From Leadbetterella byssophila_A (GTDB taxonomy: Bacteria; Bacteroidota; Bacteroidia; Cytophagales; Spirosomataceae): 64,000 nucleotides of DNA. A model generated the notes under the pieces. That model worked only from the letters and a program-made list of their open reading frames with translations, did no database searches and had not been told where the DNA came from. The position numbers were made by a program, and so were the translations under genes. Every line of letters starts with the position of its first letter. Positions within the stretch are counted from its first letter, which is position 1. The DNA lies in contig JBEBRR010000009.1 in the NCBI GenBank assembly GCA_040394735.1, positions 15,359 through 79,358 on the forward strand, read 5' to 3'. Shown one piece after another: positions 1 through 8,351 of this stretch.

Positions 1-1806
1 CCGTGGGATGCCCCTTATGGCGCTGACGGGAAAATACTGAACCCGCAGGCGGGCGGAATTACCTGGTATGGCAGGGATAACCGGAACTACCTGTACGATC
101 AGCAGTTCAATTACGGTAAGGGAGAAACCTTTGATATCCAGACCAACCTTGACTTCTCCTACCGGATCAGCGACCAGCTCTCTTTCGAGTCGATGAATAA
201 CCTGGCTTACTATACCAATACCGGTATGTCGTATACCGATCCGCAGTCGAATTCCGGGTTATCCAATATCGGTTCGGTCAGCCAGTCGGCCAATAAAAGG
301 ATCGTCCGGTTTTTTAACCAGATGCTGAAATATGGAAATTCCTTTGGCAAGCATGATGTTTCGGCTTTCCTGGCATATGAATATTCGGATTACGTATATT
401 CCGCTGTAGGAGCAACAGGAAAGGGGATAGCCCCTGGATCCGAGGTGATCGACAACGCCGCCGACTTCCTGGGCATGAGCGGTACGAAAAACGATTATGC
501 CTTTCAGTCAGGCATTTTCCAGGTTAATTACGGGTTCAGCAACCGGTATAACCTGCAGGCCTCTTACCGGCTCGACGGAAGCTCACGCTTCGGGGAAAGT
601 AAACGTTACGGTAGCTTTTACGCCGTGAGCGGTGCCTGGAATATTCATAATGAAGCCTTTTTCAAGGCCGACGCCATCCATAACCTCCGGCTGAGGCTGT
701 CGTACGGGGAAGTAGGGAATGTTCCAACCGGCCTGTACTCTTCTTACTCGCTGTATTCGCTTGACGGGCAGTATAACGGCCAGCCGGCGGCTATCCCGGG
801 ACAGTATGAAAACCGGCTGGTAAGCTGGGAAAAATCAAAGGATGCTAACCTGGGGCTGGAGTTCGGGCTGTTCAACCGGCTCGACTTCACACTGGACCTG
901 TATAATAAAAATACAGACGGTCTGCTGACCTATATCCGGTTCCCTTCTACGGCGGGGTGGTCGGGGTATTATCAGAACGTAGGCTCCGTAAAAAACAAAG
1001 GAGCTGAATTTTCAGTAAATGCCTCTGTACTGGGAGATGAAAGCCCGGTGAGCTGGAGCATAGGCTTTAATATAGCGCACAATAAAAACCGGATTGCTGA
1101 GCTCAAAGACGGGGCAGACATTCCGGATGCGAACAATGCCAATAAAAGACAGTCGGAAGGGCGTGATATCGATTCGTGGTACATGCGGAAATGGGCCGGC
1201 GTTAACCCGGAAAACGGAGCTCCGCAGTGGGAAGTGATCAATGCCACAACGGGTGAAATCACCCTCACTTCCAATTACAATTCGGCATCGCTGCAGTTCG
1301 TGGGTACTTCCACTCCTAAATTCCAGGGAGGCTTTAATACACAGTTAGGCTTTAAAGGGTTTACGCTGAGGGCCAATATGGCCTTCCTGAAAGGTGCGTA
1401 TGCCTATCACAGCGCCCGGGAGCTTTTTGATTCAGACGGTGCCTATCCTACCTATAACCAGATCGTGTTTCTGGACGGATGGTCCAGGTGGTCGGCGTCG
1501 AATCCTGATGCTACCCACCCCGCGGCTTCCTATAACAACACAAATGCTTCCAATAAGACCTCGTCCAGGTACCTGGAAGACGCCTCGTTTCTCCGTTTGA
1601 GAAATGTCACCTTCTCTTATGATATAGCCCCCGGTGTAGTTCAGAAGCTGAAACTGAAATCGGCCAGCCTGTATGTTTCCGGTGATAACCTGTGGATATC
1701 TACTCCCTTTTCAGGCATAGATCCCGAAGCGGCATTATTTGGGGATGCTACTTCACAGTACCCTTCGCCCAAGAGATTCTCATTCGGACTAAACGTTTCC
1801 TTTTAA
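1..1806 (+). CDS. SusC-family TonB-dependent outer-membrane transporter, C-terminal part (cut by window edge)
   Basis: The reading frame is open from base 1, so this is the C-terminal ~600 residues of a SusC/RagA-type receptor; the signal peptide, carboxypeptidase-like domain and plug lie outside the window. What is visible is the beta-barrel, with the usual aromatic-rich alternating strands and a C-terminal end in FSFGLNVSF, the terminal aromatic signature of outer-membrane barrels. It would import glycans across the outer membrane with the SusD lipoprotein that starts 6 bp downstream. The following GH20 and GH29 genes suggest an amino-sugar- and fucose-containing glycan as the substrate (inference). 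The first in-frame ATG (193) is internal to the barrel and is not a start. Confidence 0.93.
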   Translation, partial: PWDAPYGADGKILNPQAGGITWYGRDNRNYLYDQQFNYGKGETFDIQTNLDFSYRISDQLSFESMNNLAYYTNTGMSYTDPQSNSGLSNIGSVSQSANKRIVRFFNQMLKYGNSFGKHDVSAFLAYEYSDYVYSAVGATGKGIAPGSEVIDNAADFLGMSGTKNDYAFQSGIFQVNYGFSNRYNLQASYRLDGSSRFGESKRYGSFYAVSGAWNIHNEAFFKADAIHNLRLRLSYGEVGNVPTGLYSSYSLYSLDGQYNGQPAAIPGQYENRLVSWEKSKDANLGLEFGLFNRLDFTLDLYNKNTDGLLTYIRFPSTAGWSGYYQNVGSVKNKGAEFSVNASVLGDESPVSWSIGFNIAHNKNRIAELKDGADIPDANNANKRQSEGRDIDSWYMRKWAGVNPENGAPQWEVINATTGEITLTSNYNSASLQFVGTSTPKFQGGFNTQLGFKGFTLRANMAFLKGAYAYHSARELFDSDGAYPTYNQIVFLDGWSRWSASNPDATHPAASYNNTNASNKTSSRYLEDASFLRLRNVTFSYDIAPGVVQKLKLKSASLYVSGDNLWISTPFSGIDPEAALFGDATSQYPSPKRFSFGLNVSF

Positions 1807-1812
1807 TCAATC

Positions 1813-3450
1813 ATGAAGAAGAAAATTATATATACACTGATATGCGGAGCCCTGGCAGCTTCGTGTTCCATAGACCGCACTCCGTACACTGACCTGACCA
1901 ACGAGTCGATCAAAAATACTCCGGGAGCGCTGGAAGTACTGAACCTCGGCAATTACCACACCCTGAAAAGCTGGGTGGAAAACTGGCACCGGGTAACGGA
2001 ATACCCGGGCGATAACGTGGCCCTGAGCGGCACTACCACGGATAACCTGTTTTACAATTATACCTATCAGCGCCTGGTAACCAATTCCAGGGTCAACAGC
2101 TACTGGTCAAACTCCTACAAGATCATAGCGGGTACCAATGCCATTCTGGGACAGCTTACGGAAGGGTCAGGACCGGCTTCCGACCAGATCATCGCAGAAA
2201 ACCTGTACCTGAGAAGCCTGATGTATTTTTACCTGGTGAATGTTTTCGGGAAACCGTATAACCAGAATCCGGCCCAAAGCCCTGCCGTGCCGCTGCAGTT
2301 AAGCGATGACCCGTTCGAGGTGCTCCCGAGAAATACGGTGAAAGAGGTATATGACCAGATAGAGACGGATCTTCTCAAGGCTGAAAAGCTCTTCAACCAG
2401 TATAAAAGCAGCATCTATGGCAGCGTATATTCTGCCCAGGCCCTGCTGGCCCGCCTGTACATTTATACCGGGAATAACCAGAAGGCCATTGAATATGCCG
2501 ACAAAGTCATCAACTCGGGCAAGTTTTCGCTGCTGACCACTGCCAATTATACGCAGATTGCCACAGGAGTGCCGGAAAATAACCCGGAAAACATTTTTGC
2601 CATCCGTTTTGTGAAAGACGTGGACTATGCCGATAACGGCTGGTATACCATCGGGTCGCTTTATGCCAGCATCAGTGGCTCCGGCTGGGGAGAAATGTAT
2701 GCTTCACGCACTTATCTGGAGGAAGTCAGAAAATATCCCGAAGATGTGCGGTACAAATTCGTTGCTCCTAAGATTCTGAATAACAGTACTGAGCTGAATG
2801 CCTACTATGTCACCGATGATTACAAGTATGCCAGCGTGGTGGTAAACAAAGAGGGTGATGATTATACATATTCGGAAGGCGGGGCCTCCAAAAAGCTGAT
2901 CCGTCGCCCGAACGGGGCAGGTTCCTGGCTGTATTATATTAATATCGTAGGGAAGGAAAGAACGGCGTTAATAGATTACAAGCTCGAAAACAGGAACGGA
3001 TTCCTGAAATACTTTATCACGAAATGTTCTGGCCAGGAAGGACAGGCCCACCTGTGGTCTCCGCCTATTTCCAGGCTGGCGGAACTCTACCTGATCCGTG
3101 CGGAGGCGAACGCCAAGCTGGGCAACTCACAGGCTGCGCTGACCGATGTTAACCTCATCCGCTCAAGAGCCGGGATTCCTGCTGCAGGATTATGGACAAC
3201 GGATAACCTGGGTACAAAGACGGCCCTGGATGTGGTGCTGGCTGAAAGAAAGCTGGAGCTGGCCTGGGAGGGGCACCGGAAGTTTGATGTGTTCCGGAAC
3301 GGCTACAGCCTGGACAGGAAGTATCCCGGCACCCACCTCAGTGTGACCACACCGTATTTTACCGTAGAGCCGTCTTCCAAGGTGATTGTGGAGTTTATTC
3401 CGGAACAACAGATCGTTTTGAGTAAAAATGTGCTGACACAGAATGAGTAG
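1813..3450 (+). CDS. SusD/RagB-family nutrient-binding outer-membrane lipoprotein
   Basis: 545 residues, with a lipoprotein signal peptide (MKKKIIYTLICGALAASCS, lipobox Cys at about 18). The body shows the SusD/RagB organisation: an N-terminal SusD-like region, TPR-like helices containing SAQALLARLYIYTGNNQKAIEYA-type repeats, and a C-terminal RagB segment with ISRLAELYLIRAEANAKLG and LAERKLELAWEGHRKFDVFR, which are family hallmarks. It should sit on the SusC barrel as the glycan-capturing lid. The start lies 6 bp after the SusC stop, so the two are co-transcribed. A long hairpin follows the gene, and the GH20 gene comes 123 bp further on. Confidence 0.93.
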   Translation: MKKKIIYTLICGALAASCSIDRTPYTDLTNESIKNTPGALEVLNLGNYHTLKSWVENWHRVTEYPGDNVALSGTTTDNLFYNYTYQRLVTNSRVNSYWSNSYKIIAGTNAILGQLTEGSGPASDQIIAENLYLRSLMYFYLVNVFGKPYNQNPAQSPAVPLQLSDDPFEVLPRNTVKEVYDQIETDLLKAEKLFNQYKSSIYGSVYSAQALLARLYIYTGNNQKAIEYADKVINSGKFSLLTTANYTQIATGVPENNPENIFAIRFVKDVDYADNGWYTIGSLYASISGSGWGEMYASRTYLEEVRKYPEDVRYKFVAPKILNNSTELNAYYVTDDYKYASVVVNKEGDDYTYSEGGASKKLIRRPNGAGSWLYYINIVGKERTALIDYKLENRNGFLKYFITKCSGQEGQAHLWSPPISRLAELYLIRAEANAKLGNSQAALTDVNLIRSRAGIPAAGLWTTDNLGTKTALDVVLAERKLELAWEGHRKFDVFRNGYSLDRKYPGTHLSVTTPYFTVEPSSKVIVEFIPEQQIVLSKNVLTQNE

Positions 3451-3476
3451 GTACATTTATAGCTAGGCGGATACCG

Positions 3477-3524
3477 GAGGCTGTTTTCTGTGTTTGGTAA
3501 AAGACCAGCCCGGAAGACAGCCTC
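3477..3524 (+). terminator. Hairpin after susD, possible attenuator/terminator
   Basis: Arms at 3477-3488 and 3513-3524 (GAGGCTGTTTTC / GAAGACAGCCTC) pair over 12 bp with one G-U, enclosing a 24-nt loop. No long T-run follows. It could reduce transcription from susCD into the glycosidases or protect the susCD 3' end; the function is inferred. Confidence 0.4.
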
Positions 3525-3573
3525 AGTTTATTGAAGGGAACCGTAACGGATCCCGGCGTTTAATTAAAAAAGA

Positions 3574-5193
3574 ATGAAGTTGAGAATTATTTACATCGGG
3601 TTTTTTGTGCTGTTGTTCCCCGGGAAGGTGCTGCGGGCGCAGCCGTCTGTAGCGGTGATTCCGCAGCCCAATAGGATCAGCCTGACGGGCGGAGAGCTGA
3701 CGCTCCGGGATCACAGCCTTGTGTTTGAGCCGGAAGCCCTGCTGTTCCGCGACGCCTCCGAGCTGTTCCGGGAGCAGCTTTTTGTAAGAACGGGCTTTAC
3801 CTGGTTTAAAACGGGTGAAGCAGCCGGCGCCATCCTGGCGTTTAAACAGAATACAGGGCTTGAACAGGAAGAGTATATCCTGGATATGGGTCCGGATGCC
3901 ATAGTGGTGGAAGCTTCAGCCCGGGCGGGTGCGCATAACGCTGTCATGAGCTTACTGCAGATGATGGTATTGGGAAAGGAAGGCGGGGTCAGCCGTATCC
4001 CCCGGGGTAAAATACAGGACAAGCCGGCATTTTCCTGGCGGGGATATATGCTGGATGAGTCGCGCCACTTCTTCGGAGTGGAAAAAGTAAAGCAACTCCT
4101 GAACTGGATGGCTTTTTATAAGCTGAACAGGTTTCACTGGCACCTCACTGATGAGCCGGCGTGGCGACTGGAGATCCGGAAATACCCGCTGCTGTCGCTG
4201 GTGGGCGGTATAGGGAGCTTTACGGATCCGGCAGCAGGGGCAAGATACTATACGCAGCAGGAGATCCGGGATATTGTGGCCTATGCTGCCAAACGGCAGA
4301 TCGAGATTATCCCGGAAATCGATATGCCGGGTCATGCCACCGCGGCTAACCGGGCCTATCCGCAGTTTAGCGGCGGTGGCAGCAGAAACCATCCGGACTT
4401 TACGTTCCACCCGGCTAAAAAAGGCACTTATACTTACCTGACCCATATACTGAAAGAGGTGAATGTGCTTTTCCCGTCGGGCTGGGTACATCTGGGAGGA
4501 GATGAGGTGTCTTTTGGCTCGGAGGCATGGAATAACGACCGGCTCATCGACAGCCTGAAAGCCGGCAGGAAACTGGCAGGTAATAAGGAAGTGGAAACCT
4601 ATTTTATGCGCAGGATGGCCGATTCTCTTTTCCGTATGAATGCCCGTATAGGGGTCTGGGATGAAATGGCTGACAGCGGCTTGCCTAAAGAAAAGACGCT
4701 GCAGTTCTGGTGGCGCCATGACAAGCCTGAGCAGCTGCAGCTGGCGCTTAAAAACGGGTATGCTACGGTCATTTGTCCGAGGATCCCGCTCTATTTTGAC
4801 TTTGTGCAGGCGGAAAACCACCGGTATGGCCGGAAATGGGGAAAGGCGTTCGGAACATTGGAGGCGCTGTATAAATACCCGGTAGAGGACCTGCAGAAAT
4901 CGGAGACCTACAAGGGGCAGATTGCCGGTGTTCAGGGAAACCTGTGGACGGAAACGGTGAATACCACCGACCGCCTGGATTTTCTGACGTTTCCGCGCCT
5001 GGCCGCGCTGGCCGAAGTAGGCTGGTCAGAAAGCAGGACAAAAAACTATGACCGCTTCCTGGAGGGACTCAGGAAGCATCTCGGTCTTTATAAGGAAGAA
5101 AACCTGTACTTCTATGATCCGTTTGATCCGGCAAAAGAGGAAGCCTATTTCAATAAGCCTCCTGAAAGGTACCCGGATAATCCGGAAGATTGA
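3574..5193 (+). CDS. Glycoside hydrolase family 20 beta-N-acetylhexosaminidase, secreted
   Basis: 539 residues with an N-terminal signal peptide (ends near LRAQ, residue 24). After an alpha/beta GH20 N-terminal domain (HNAVMSLLQM...) comes the TIM barrel, with FHWHLTDEPAWRLEI, IIPEIDMPGHA and the catalytic HLGGDEV, whose Asp310-Glu311 pair is the substrate-assisted catalytic dyad of the family. NLWTE near residue 460 is the usual late barrel motif. It removes terminal beta-linked GlcNAc/GalNAc, probably in the periplasm or at the cell surface. It lies in the same orientation as susCD and is 57 bp before a GH29 gene, consistent with a glycan-utilisation locus. The overlapping minus-strand open frame at 3952-4821 is a shadow. 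Confidence 0.93.
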   Translation: MKLRIIYIGFFVLLFPGKVLRAQPSVAVIPQPNRISLTGGELTLRDHSLVFEPEALLFRDASELFREQLFVRTGFTWFKTGEAAGAILAFKQNTGLEQEEYILDMGPDAIVVEASARAGAHNAVMSLLQMMVLGKEGGVSRIPRGKIQDKPAFSWRGYMLDESRHFFGVEKVKQLLNWMAFYKLNRFHWHLTDEPAWRLEIRKYPLLSLVGGIGSFTDPAAGARYYTQQEIRDIVAYAAKRQIEIIPEIDMPGHATAANRAYPQFSGGGSRNHPDFTFHPAKKGTYTYLTHILKEVNVLFPSGWVHLGGDEVSFGSEAWNNDRLIDSLKAGRKLAGNKEVETYFMRRMADSLFRMNARIGVWDEMADSGLPKEKTLQFWWRHDKPEQLQLALKNGYATVICPRIPLYFDFVQAENHRYGRKWGKAFGTLEALYKYPVEDLQKSETYKGQIAGVQGNLWTETVNTTDRLDFLTFPRLAALAEVGWSESRTKNYDRFLEGLRKHLGLYKEENLYFYDPFDPAKEEAYFNKPPERYPDNPED

Positions 5194-5250
5194 AACCCGT
5201 GAGCCGGACCGGGCTTCCCCGTTCGAAGTCCGGATAAACTTTTATATCCT

Positions 5251-6747
5251 ATGAGGCGTAAACTGTTCTTACTCATTCTTCTTTCAGCGGTGGTTTCTAC
5301 GGCCGGCACGGCGCAGTGGACCGGCCCGAAAAAGAAGCCGGCAGAACATAAAGTACTGAAATACGGGCCGCTGACGCCGGCAAACCGTACAGACGCGGCT
5401 ATGGAGGCATTTCGGAATTACGGTCTGGGCCAGTTTATTCACTGGGGAGTGTATGCCATACCGGGGAATGAGTGGAACGGGGTAAGCGCCCGGAGGGGAG
5501 CAGCGGCTTCAGAGTGGATCCGGAGCTGGCGGGGTCCTGACGCCCCTGCCAACTGGACCGGTATTTATGATAACCTGTACCGGCAGTTCGATCCGAAAAA
5601 CTTTGATGCGGTAAAATGGGCAAAACAGGCCAGGGAGATGGGGGCGAAGTACGTGATTTTCACCACCAAGCATCATGACGGCTTTGCACTTTGGCCTACC
5701 CGGTATTCAGACTACAATATCAGCAGATCGCCTTACGGGAAAGACATTGTCAAAGAGGTGGTAGATGCCTATACCGCGGAGGGAATTGATGTGTACCTCT
5801 ATTTCTCGGTGCTGGAATGGAATCATCCCGATTATTTGTACAAGGCACCGGAAACGAATGAAGAGAAGCAGAAATTTCAGAGATTCCTGGAGTACACCCG
5901 TAATCAGCTCCTGGAACTGCTTGAAAATTATCCGGCTGTCAAAGGGCTCTGGTTTGACGGCACCTGGGATGCCTCCTGGAAAAGCGCTTTTGATTTTACC
6001 TACAACCTGGAGAAAGAGATCCGGGACAAGCATCCGGGAATAGTGATCGGCTCAAGGTTCCGGAACGATGAGTTCGGCGCCCGGCACTTTGATTCGAACG
6101 GCCGGCTGCTGGGCGATTACGAACAGGGCTGGGAACGAAAGCTGCCGCAGGAGTTCAGCTGGCTGGAAGGCAACGACTGGGATTGCGTAATGACCATTCC
6201 GCCGAACGGATGGGGATATATGAAAGACTGGAGTGGGCTCTACACCAAAACCACCGATGATATTCTGGACCTGCTCATGCGGTCGGTCTCGATGAACGGA
6301 AATTTTGTGCTGAACTTCGGCCCTGACGGACAGGGCCGAATGCACCCCGGAGAAGACAAGATAGCTGCTGAGCTGGGCAGATGGATGAAAGTGAACGGCG
6401 AAGCCGTTTATGGTACAAGGCATGCTGACCTGCCCGAAACCGGGCTGGGGTACTATACCCGAAAAGGAAATACACTTTACCTCACGGTTTTTAACCGGCC
6501 GGTAAATAATATTGCCCGGATAGTTGTTCCTAAAAATGCAAAGCAGGTGCCTGTTTCAGCTACTCTGCTGGGAAAAGGAAAATCCCTGAAGGTACGGCAT
6601 TCTGACATCGGCTTTGACCTGGACAGGAATACCTATTACGATGTAATCCTTCCTTCGAAATTCAGGTCAGAAATGGCCTTTGTGATCAAAATGCAATTAG
6701 GAGATCCTTCTTCTTCTGCCGGCAGCCTGCCGGAAGCAAAAATGTAG
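5251..6747 (+). CDS. Glycoside hydrolase family 29 alpha-L-fucosidase, secreted
   Basis: 498 residues with a signal peptide (MRRKLFLLILLSAVVSTAGTAQ). GH29 signatures are present in order: FGLGQFIHWGVYAIPGNEW-type substrate pocket (near residue 60), KYVIFTTKHHDGFALW, and VKGLWFDGTWD with Asp236 as the expected nucleophile. The length fits the catalytic domain plus a C-terminal beta-sandwich (YYTRKGNTLYLTVFNRP onward). It should release terminal alpha-fucose. Pairing with GH20 suggests host-, plant- or microbial-type fucosylated amino-sugar glycans (inference). The tail after about residue 480 (SSSAGSLPEAKM) is low complexity. Confidence 0.93.
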   Translation: MRRKLFLLILLSAVVSTAGTAQWTGPKKKPAEHKVLKYGPLTPANRTDAAMEAFRNYGLGQFIHWGVYAIPGNEWNGVSARRGAAASEWIRSWRGPDAPANWTGIYDNLYRQFDPKNFDAVKWAKQAREMGAKYVIFTTKHHDGFALWPTRYSDYNISRSPYGKDIVKEVVDAYTAEGIDVYLYFSVLEWNHPDYLYKAPETNEEKQKFQRFLEYTRNQLLELLENYPAVKGLWFDGTWDASWKSAFDFTYNLEKEIRDKHPGIVIGSRFRNDEFGARHFDSNGRLLGDYEQGWERKLPQEFSWLEGNDWDCVMTIPPNGWGYMKDWSGLYTKTTDDILDLLMRSVSMNGNFVLNFGPDGQGRMHPGEDKIAAELGRWMKVNGEAVYGTRHADLPETGLGYYTRKGNTLYLTVFNRPVNNIARIVVPKNAKQVPVSATLLGKGKSLKVRHSDIGFDLDRNTYYDVILPSKFRSEMAFVIKMQLGDPSSSAGSLPEAKM

Positions 6748-6859
6748 GTAACCGGAATCCGGTATAGGAGCGATGACGCTGCCAGTCCTGTCCCCGGGTT
6801 TAATACCAGGAAGGATTATTCTGAACTCAGGTTAAAAATGATTTTTTTTCTGCTTCCTG

Positions 6860-6891
6860 TTTGGAAGATATAAGTCCCTTTTGTAACTTTG
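6860..6891 (+). promoter_or_regulatory. Bacteroidota-type promoter (TTTG-N20-TAACTTTG)
   Basis: TTTG at 6860-6863 and TAACTTTG at 6884-6891 match the -33 and -7 elements of the Bacteroidota primary sigma factor with a 20-bp spacer. It drives the membrane-protein/regulator pair starting at 6910. A perfect palindrome lies just downstream at 6897-6908, at the expected transcription start. Confidence 0.7.
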
Positions 6892-6896
6892 AAACA

Positions 6897-6908
6897 AAAA
6901 GTACTTTT
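6897..6908. promoter_or_regulatory. Putative operator 1, AAAAGTACTTTT palindrome
   Basis: A perfect 12-bp palindrome between the -7 element and the start codon at 6910. The same arrangement (TAACTTT(T)GAAA, a few bases, then AAAGTACTTT) recurs at 7853-7872 before the next membrane gene. This points to one regulator binding both sites, most simply the winged-helix protein encoded at 7536-7835. That assignment is inference. Confidence 0.5.
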
Positions 6909-6909
6909 A

Positions 6910-7539
6910 ATGAATCAGGATGATGTATTGAAAGACCTGAGCCATATCCGGTCTTTAATGGAAAAATCCACTAAATTTATTTCCATCAGCGGGCTTTCAG
7001 GCATACTGGCCGGGGTGTATACTCTTTTGGCCGTGTCCTTTTTGTGCTGGAAATTAAAGATTCATGGGCTGATTTTTGGTAGCAGTTCCCATACGGTGAT
7101 CTATATGGATTCTGCAGAACCCGTGAGGATCATGGTGATCACTGGGGGACTATTGCTGCTGATTTCCGTAGCCACAGGGGTTTACATGGCTTTAAGAAAG
7201 GCTGAAAAGGCAGGGCAGTCGGCCTGGAATCCGGCCAGCAGGATCCTGCTGGTTTCGGTAGCAGCGCCTTTATTGACCGGAGGTGTGATAGCAGTGATGT
7301 CACTCATCAAAGGATACTACTTTGTATTGGCGCCCTGTTTCCTGATATTTTATGGACTGGCTCTGTATTCAGGAAGCCGCGTCTCATTTAAAGAATTACG
7401 GCTGTTGGGAATATTGCAGATTGTCCTGGGACTGCTGGCCTATGCGTATATGCCTTTCGGTCTTTTATTCTTTGCTTTGGGATTCGGGGTTCTTCACATA
7501 CTCTACGGAGCGGTCATCATAAAAAAATACGGAGCGTGA
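6910..7539 (+). CDS. Multi-pass membrane protein of unknown function, co-transcribed with a winged-helix regulator
   Basis: 209 residues from the ATG at 6910. A TTG at 6889 is in frame, but it lies inside the -7 promoter element and is rejected. A short soluble N-terminus (MNQDDVLKDLSHIRSLMEKS) is followed by about six hydrophobic segments (near residues 25-45, 75-95, 115-135, 140-155, 165-180, 185-205). I do not recognise a catalytic motif. The stop overlaps the GTG start of the winged-helix gene (GTGA), so the pair is translationally coupled. This pairing upstream of a creD gene suggests a membrane component whose expression the regulator controls; no biochemical function can be assigned. 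Confidence 0.8.
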   Translation: MNQDDVLKDLSHIRSLMEKSTKFISISGLSGILAGVYTLLAVSFLCWKLKIHGLIFGSSSHTVIYMDSAEPVRIMVITGGLLLLISVATGVYMALRKAEKAGQSAWNPASRILLVSVAAPLLTGGVIAVMSLIKGYYFVLAPCFLIFYGLALYSGSRVSFKELRLLGILQIVLGLLAYAYMPFGLLFFALGFGVLHILYGAVIIKKYGA

Positions 7540-7835
7540 AGCTGGATTTATCTTTATATGACAAGATACTGGAAAACCGGATCCGGTTGCAGATCATGAG
7601 TGTGCTTATGGTCAATGAAGAGTACGATTTCAACTCTTTGAAGGAGTTGCTGGACATCACTGACGGGAACCTGGCATCCAATCTGAAATCACTGGAAAAG
7701 GCTGAATATATAGAAGTGATCAAAACGTTTATTGACCGGAAGCCGAACACCCGGTACCGGGGTACGGAAAAAGGGAAAAGGGCCTTCAGGGATCACCTGA
7801 CGGCCCTGGAAGCCCTGATCAGCAGCGGGCGGTAA
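7536..7835 (+). CDS. Winged-helix DNA-binding transcriptional regulator (HTH_34/MarR-ArsR-like)
   Basis: 99 residues starting at GTG 7536, overlapping the preceding stop by 4 bp. The sequence is one compact winged helix: recognition-helix region around FNSLKELLDITDGNLASNLKSLEKAEYI, then a wing (KTFIDRKPNTRYRGTEKGKRAF). This matches the short 'transcriptional regulator' family with HTH_34-type domains. No metal-binding cysteines are present, so it is not a typical ArsR sensor. It probably autoregulates through the palindromes at 6897 and 7863. Confidence 0.85.
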   Translation: MKLDLSLYDKILENRIRLQIMSVLMVNEEYDFNSLKELLDITDGNLASNLKSLEKAEYIEVIKTFIDRKPNTRYRGTEKGKRAFRDHLTALEALISSGR

Positions 7836-7862
7836 TTTTTTTATTCATTAACTTTTGAAATG

Positions 7863-7872
7863 AAAGTACTTT
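7863..7872. promoter_or_regulatory. Putative operator 2, AAAGTACTTT palindrome
   Basis: A perfect 10-bp palindrome 53 bp before the ATG at 7925. It is preceded by TAACTTTTGAAATG, nearly the same as the sequence preceding operator 1. The -7 element here has one extra T (TAACTTTTG), so the promoter may be weaker or read as AACTTTTG. Confidence 0.45.
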
Positions 7873-7924
7873 TTAAAAATATATTCCGAAGGTGTATTTA
7901 AATGTAACTATCTAATAATTAAAA

Positions 7925-8245
7925 ATGATGAAAACCGTGAATTTTCAACCCGTCCTTCTGAAATCAGCGGCCGGCGGCTGGATCACCGGCCTGTTTCTTA
8001 TTTCCCTCTTTGTGTTTTCCGTTAAGGAGCCTGACCCGCAGTGGGGAAGTTACTGGCAGGTACGGCCCCTGCTTTTAGCTCCCCTGGTAGCCGGTGCAGG
8101 AGCTGTGTTTGCTCATTTCCTTTACAGGAGGGGTTTGGGAAGTGCCCTGCATAAAGCTATCTTTACAATACTGGCAGCGGCGGCATTCCTGTTCAGCCTG
8201 TGGATAGGAATCATACTGGGGCTGGATGGTACGCTTTGGAACTAG
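7925..8245 (+). CDS. Small membrane protein, conserved hypothetical (three predicted membrane helices)
   Basis: 106 residues; ATGs at 7925 and 7928 are both possible. Three hydrophobic stretches are visible (about 18-35, 48-67, 80-100), and the protein ends in GIILGLDGTLWN, an ending I associate with short Bacteroidota membrane proteins sometimes mislabelled as KefB-like. There is no transporter or enzyme signature. It lies between the regulator gene and creD, behind a copy of the AAAGTACTTT palindrome, so it probably belongs to the same regulon. Confidence 0.75.
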   Translation: MMKTVNFQPVLLKSAAGGWITGLFLISLFVFSVKEPDPQWGSYWQVRPLLLAPLVAGAGAVFAHFLYRRGLGSALHKAIFTILAAAAFLFSLWIGIILGLDGTLWN

Positions 8246-8280
8246 TATAGTGATTAATAAACCTAACAGTTGCATATCAG

Positions 8281-8340
8281 GAGTTAGATGTTGAAAGTTA
8301 ACATATCACGGATAAATAGAAATCTAACCTCTAACTGCTC
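8281..8340. repeat. Degenerate inverted repeat (GAGTTAGAT / ATCTAACCTCTAACT) before creD
   Basis: GTTAGAT at 8283-8289 and ATCTAAC at 8322-8328 form 7-bp arms, with further copies of the unit (CTAAC near 8261, CTAACTGCTC at 8331-8340). It looks like one of the short-unit AG/CT spacer repeats that recur between genes in this window (see also 29744-29790 and 52653-52705). It occupies the leader of creD, starting about 70 bp before its ATG. Confidence 0.4.
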
Positions 8341-8351
8341 AAATTTTATAC

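Noticed and set aside
3952..4821. Minus-strand 289-codon open frame inside the GH20 gene
   Set aside because: It lies wholly antisense to a gene with intact GH20 catalytic motifs; codon composition follows the plus-strand gene.
6889..6912. TTG start giving seven more N-terminal residues for the membrane protein
   Set aside because: The TTG forms part of the -7 promoter element; ATG 6910 lies at the expected distance.
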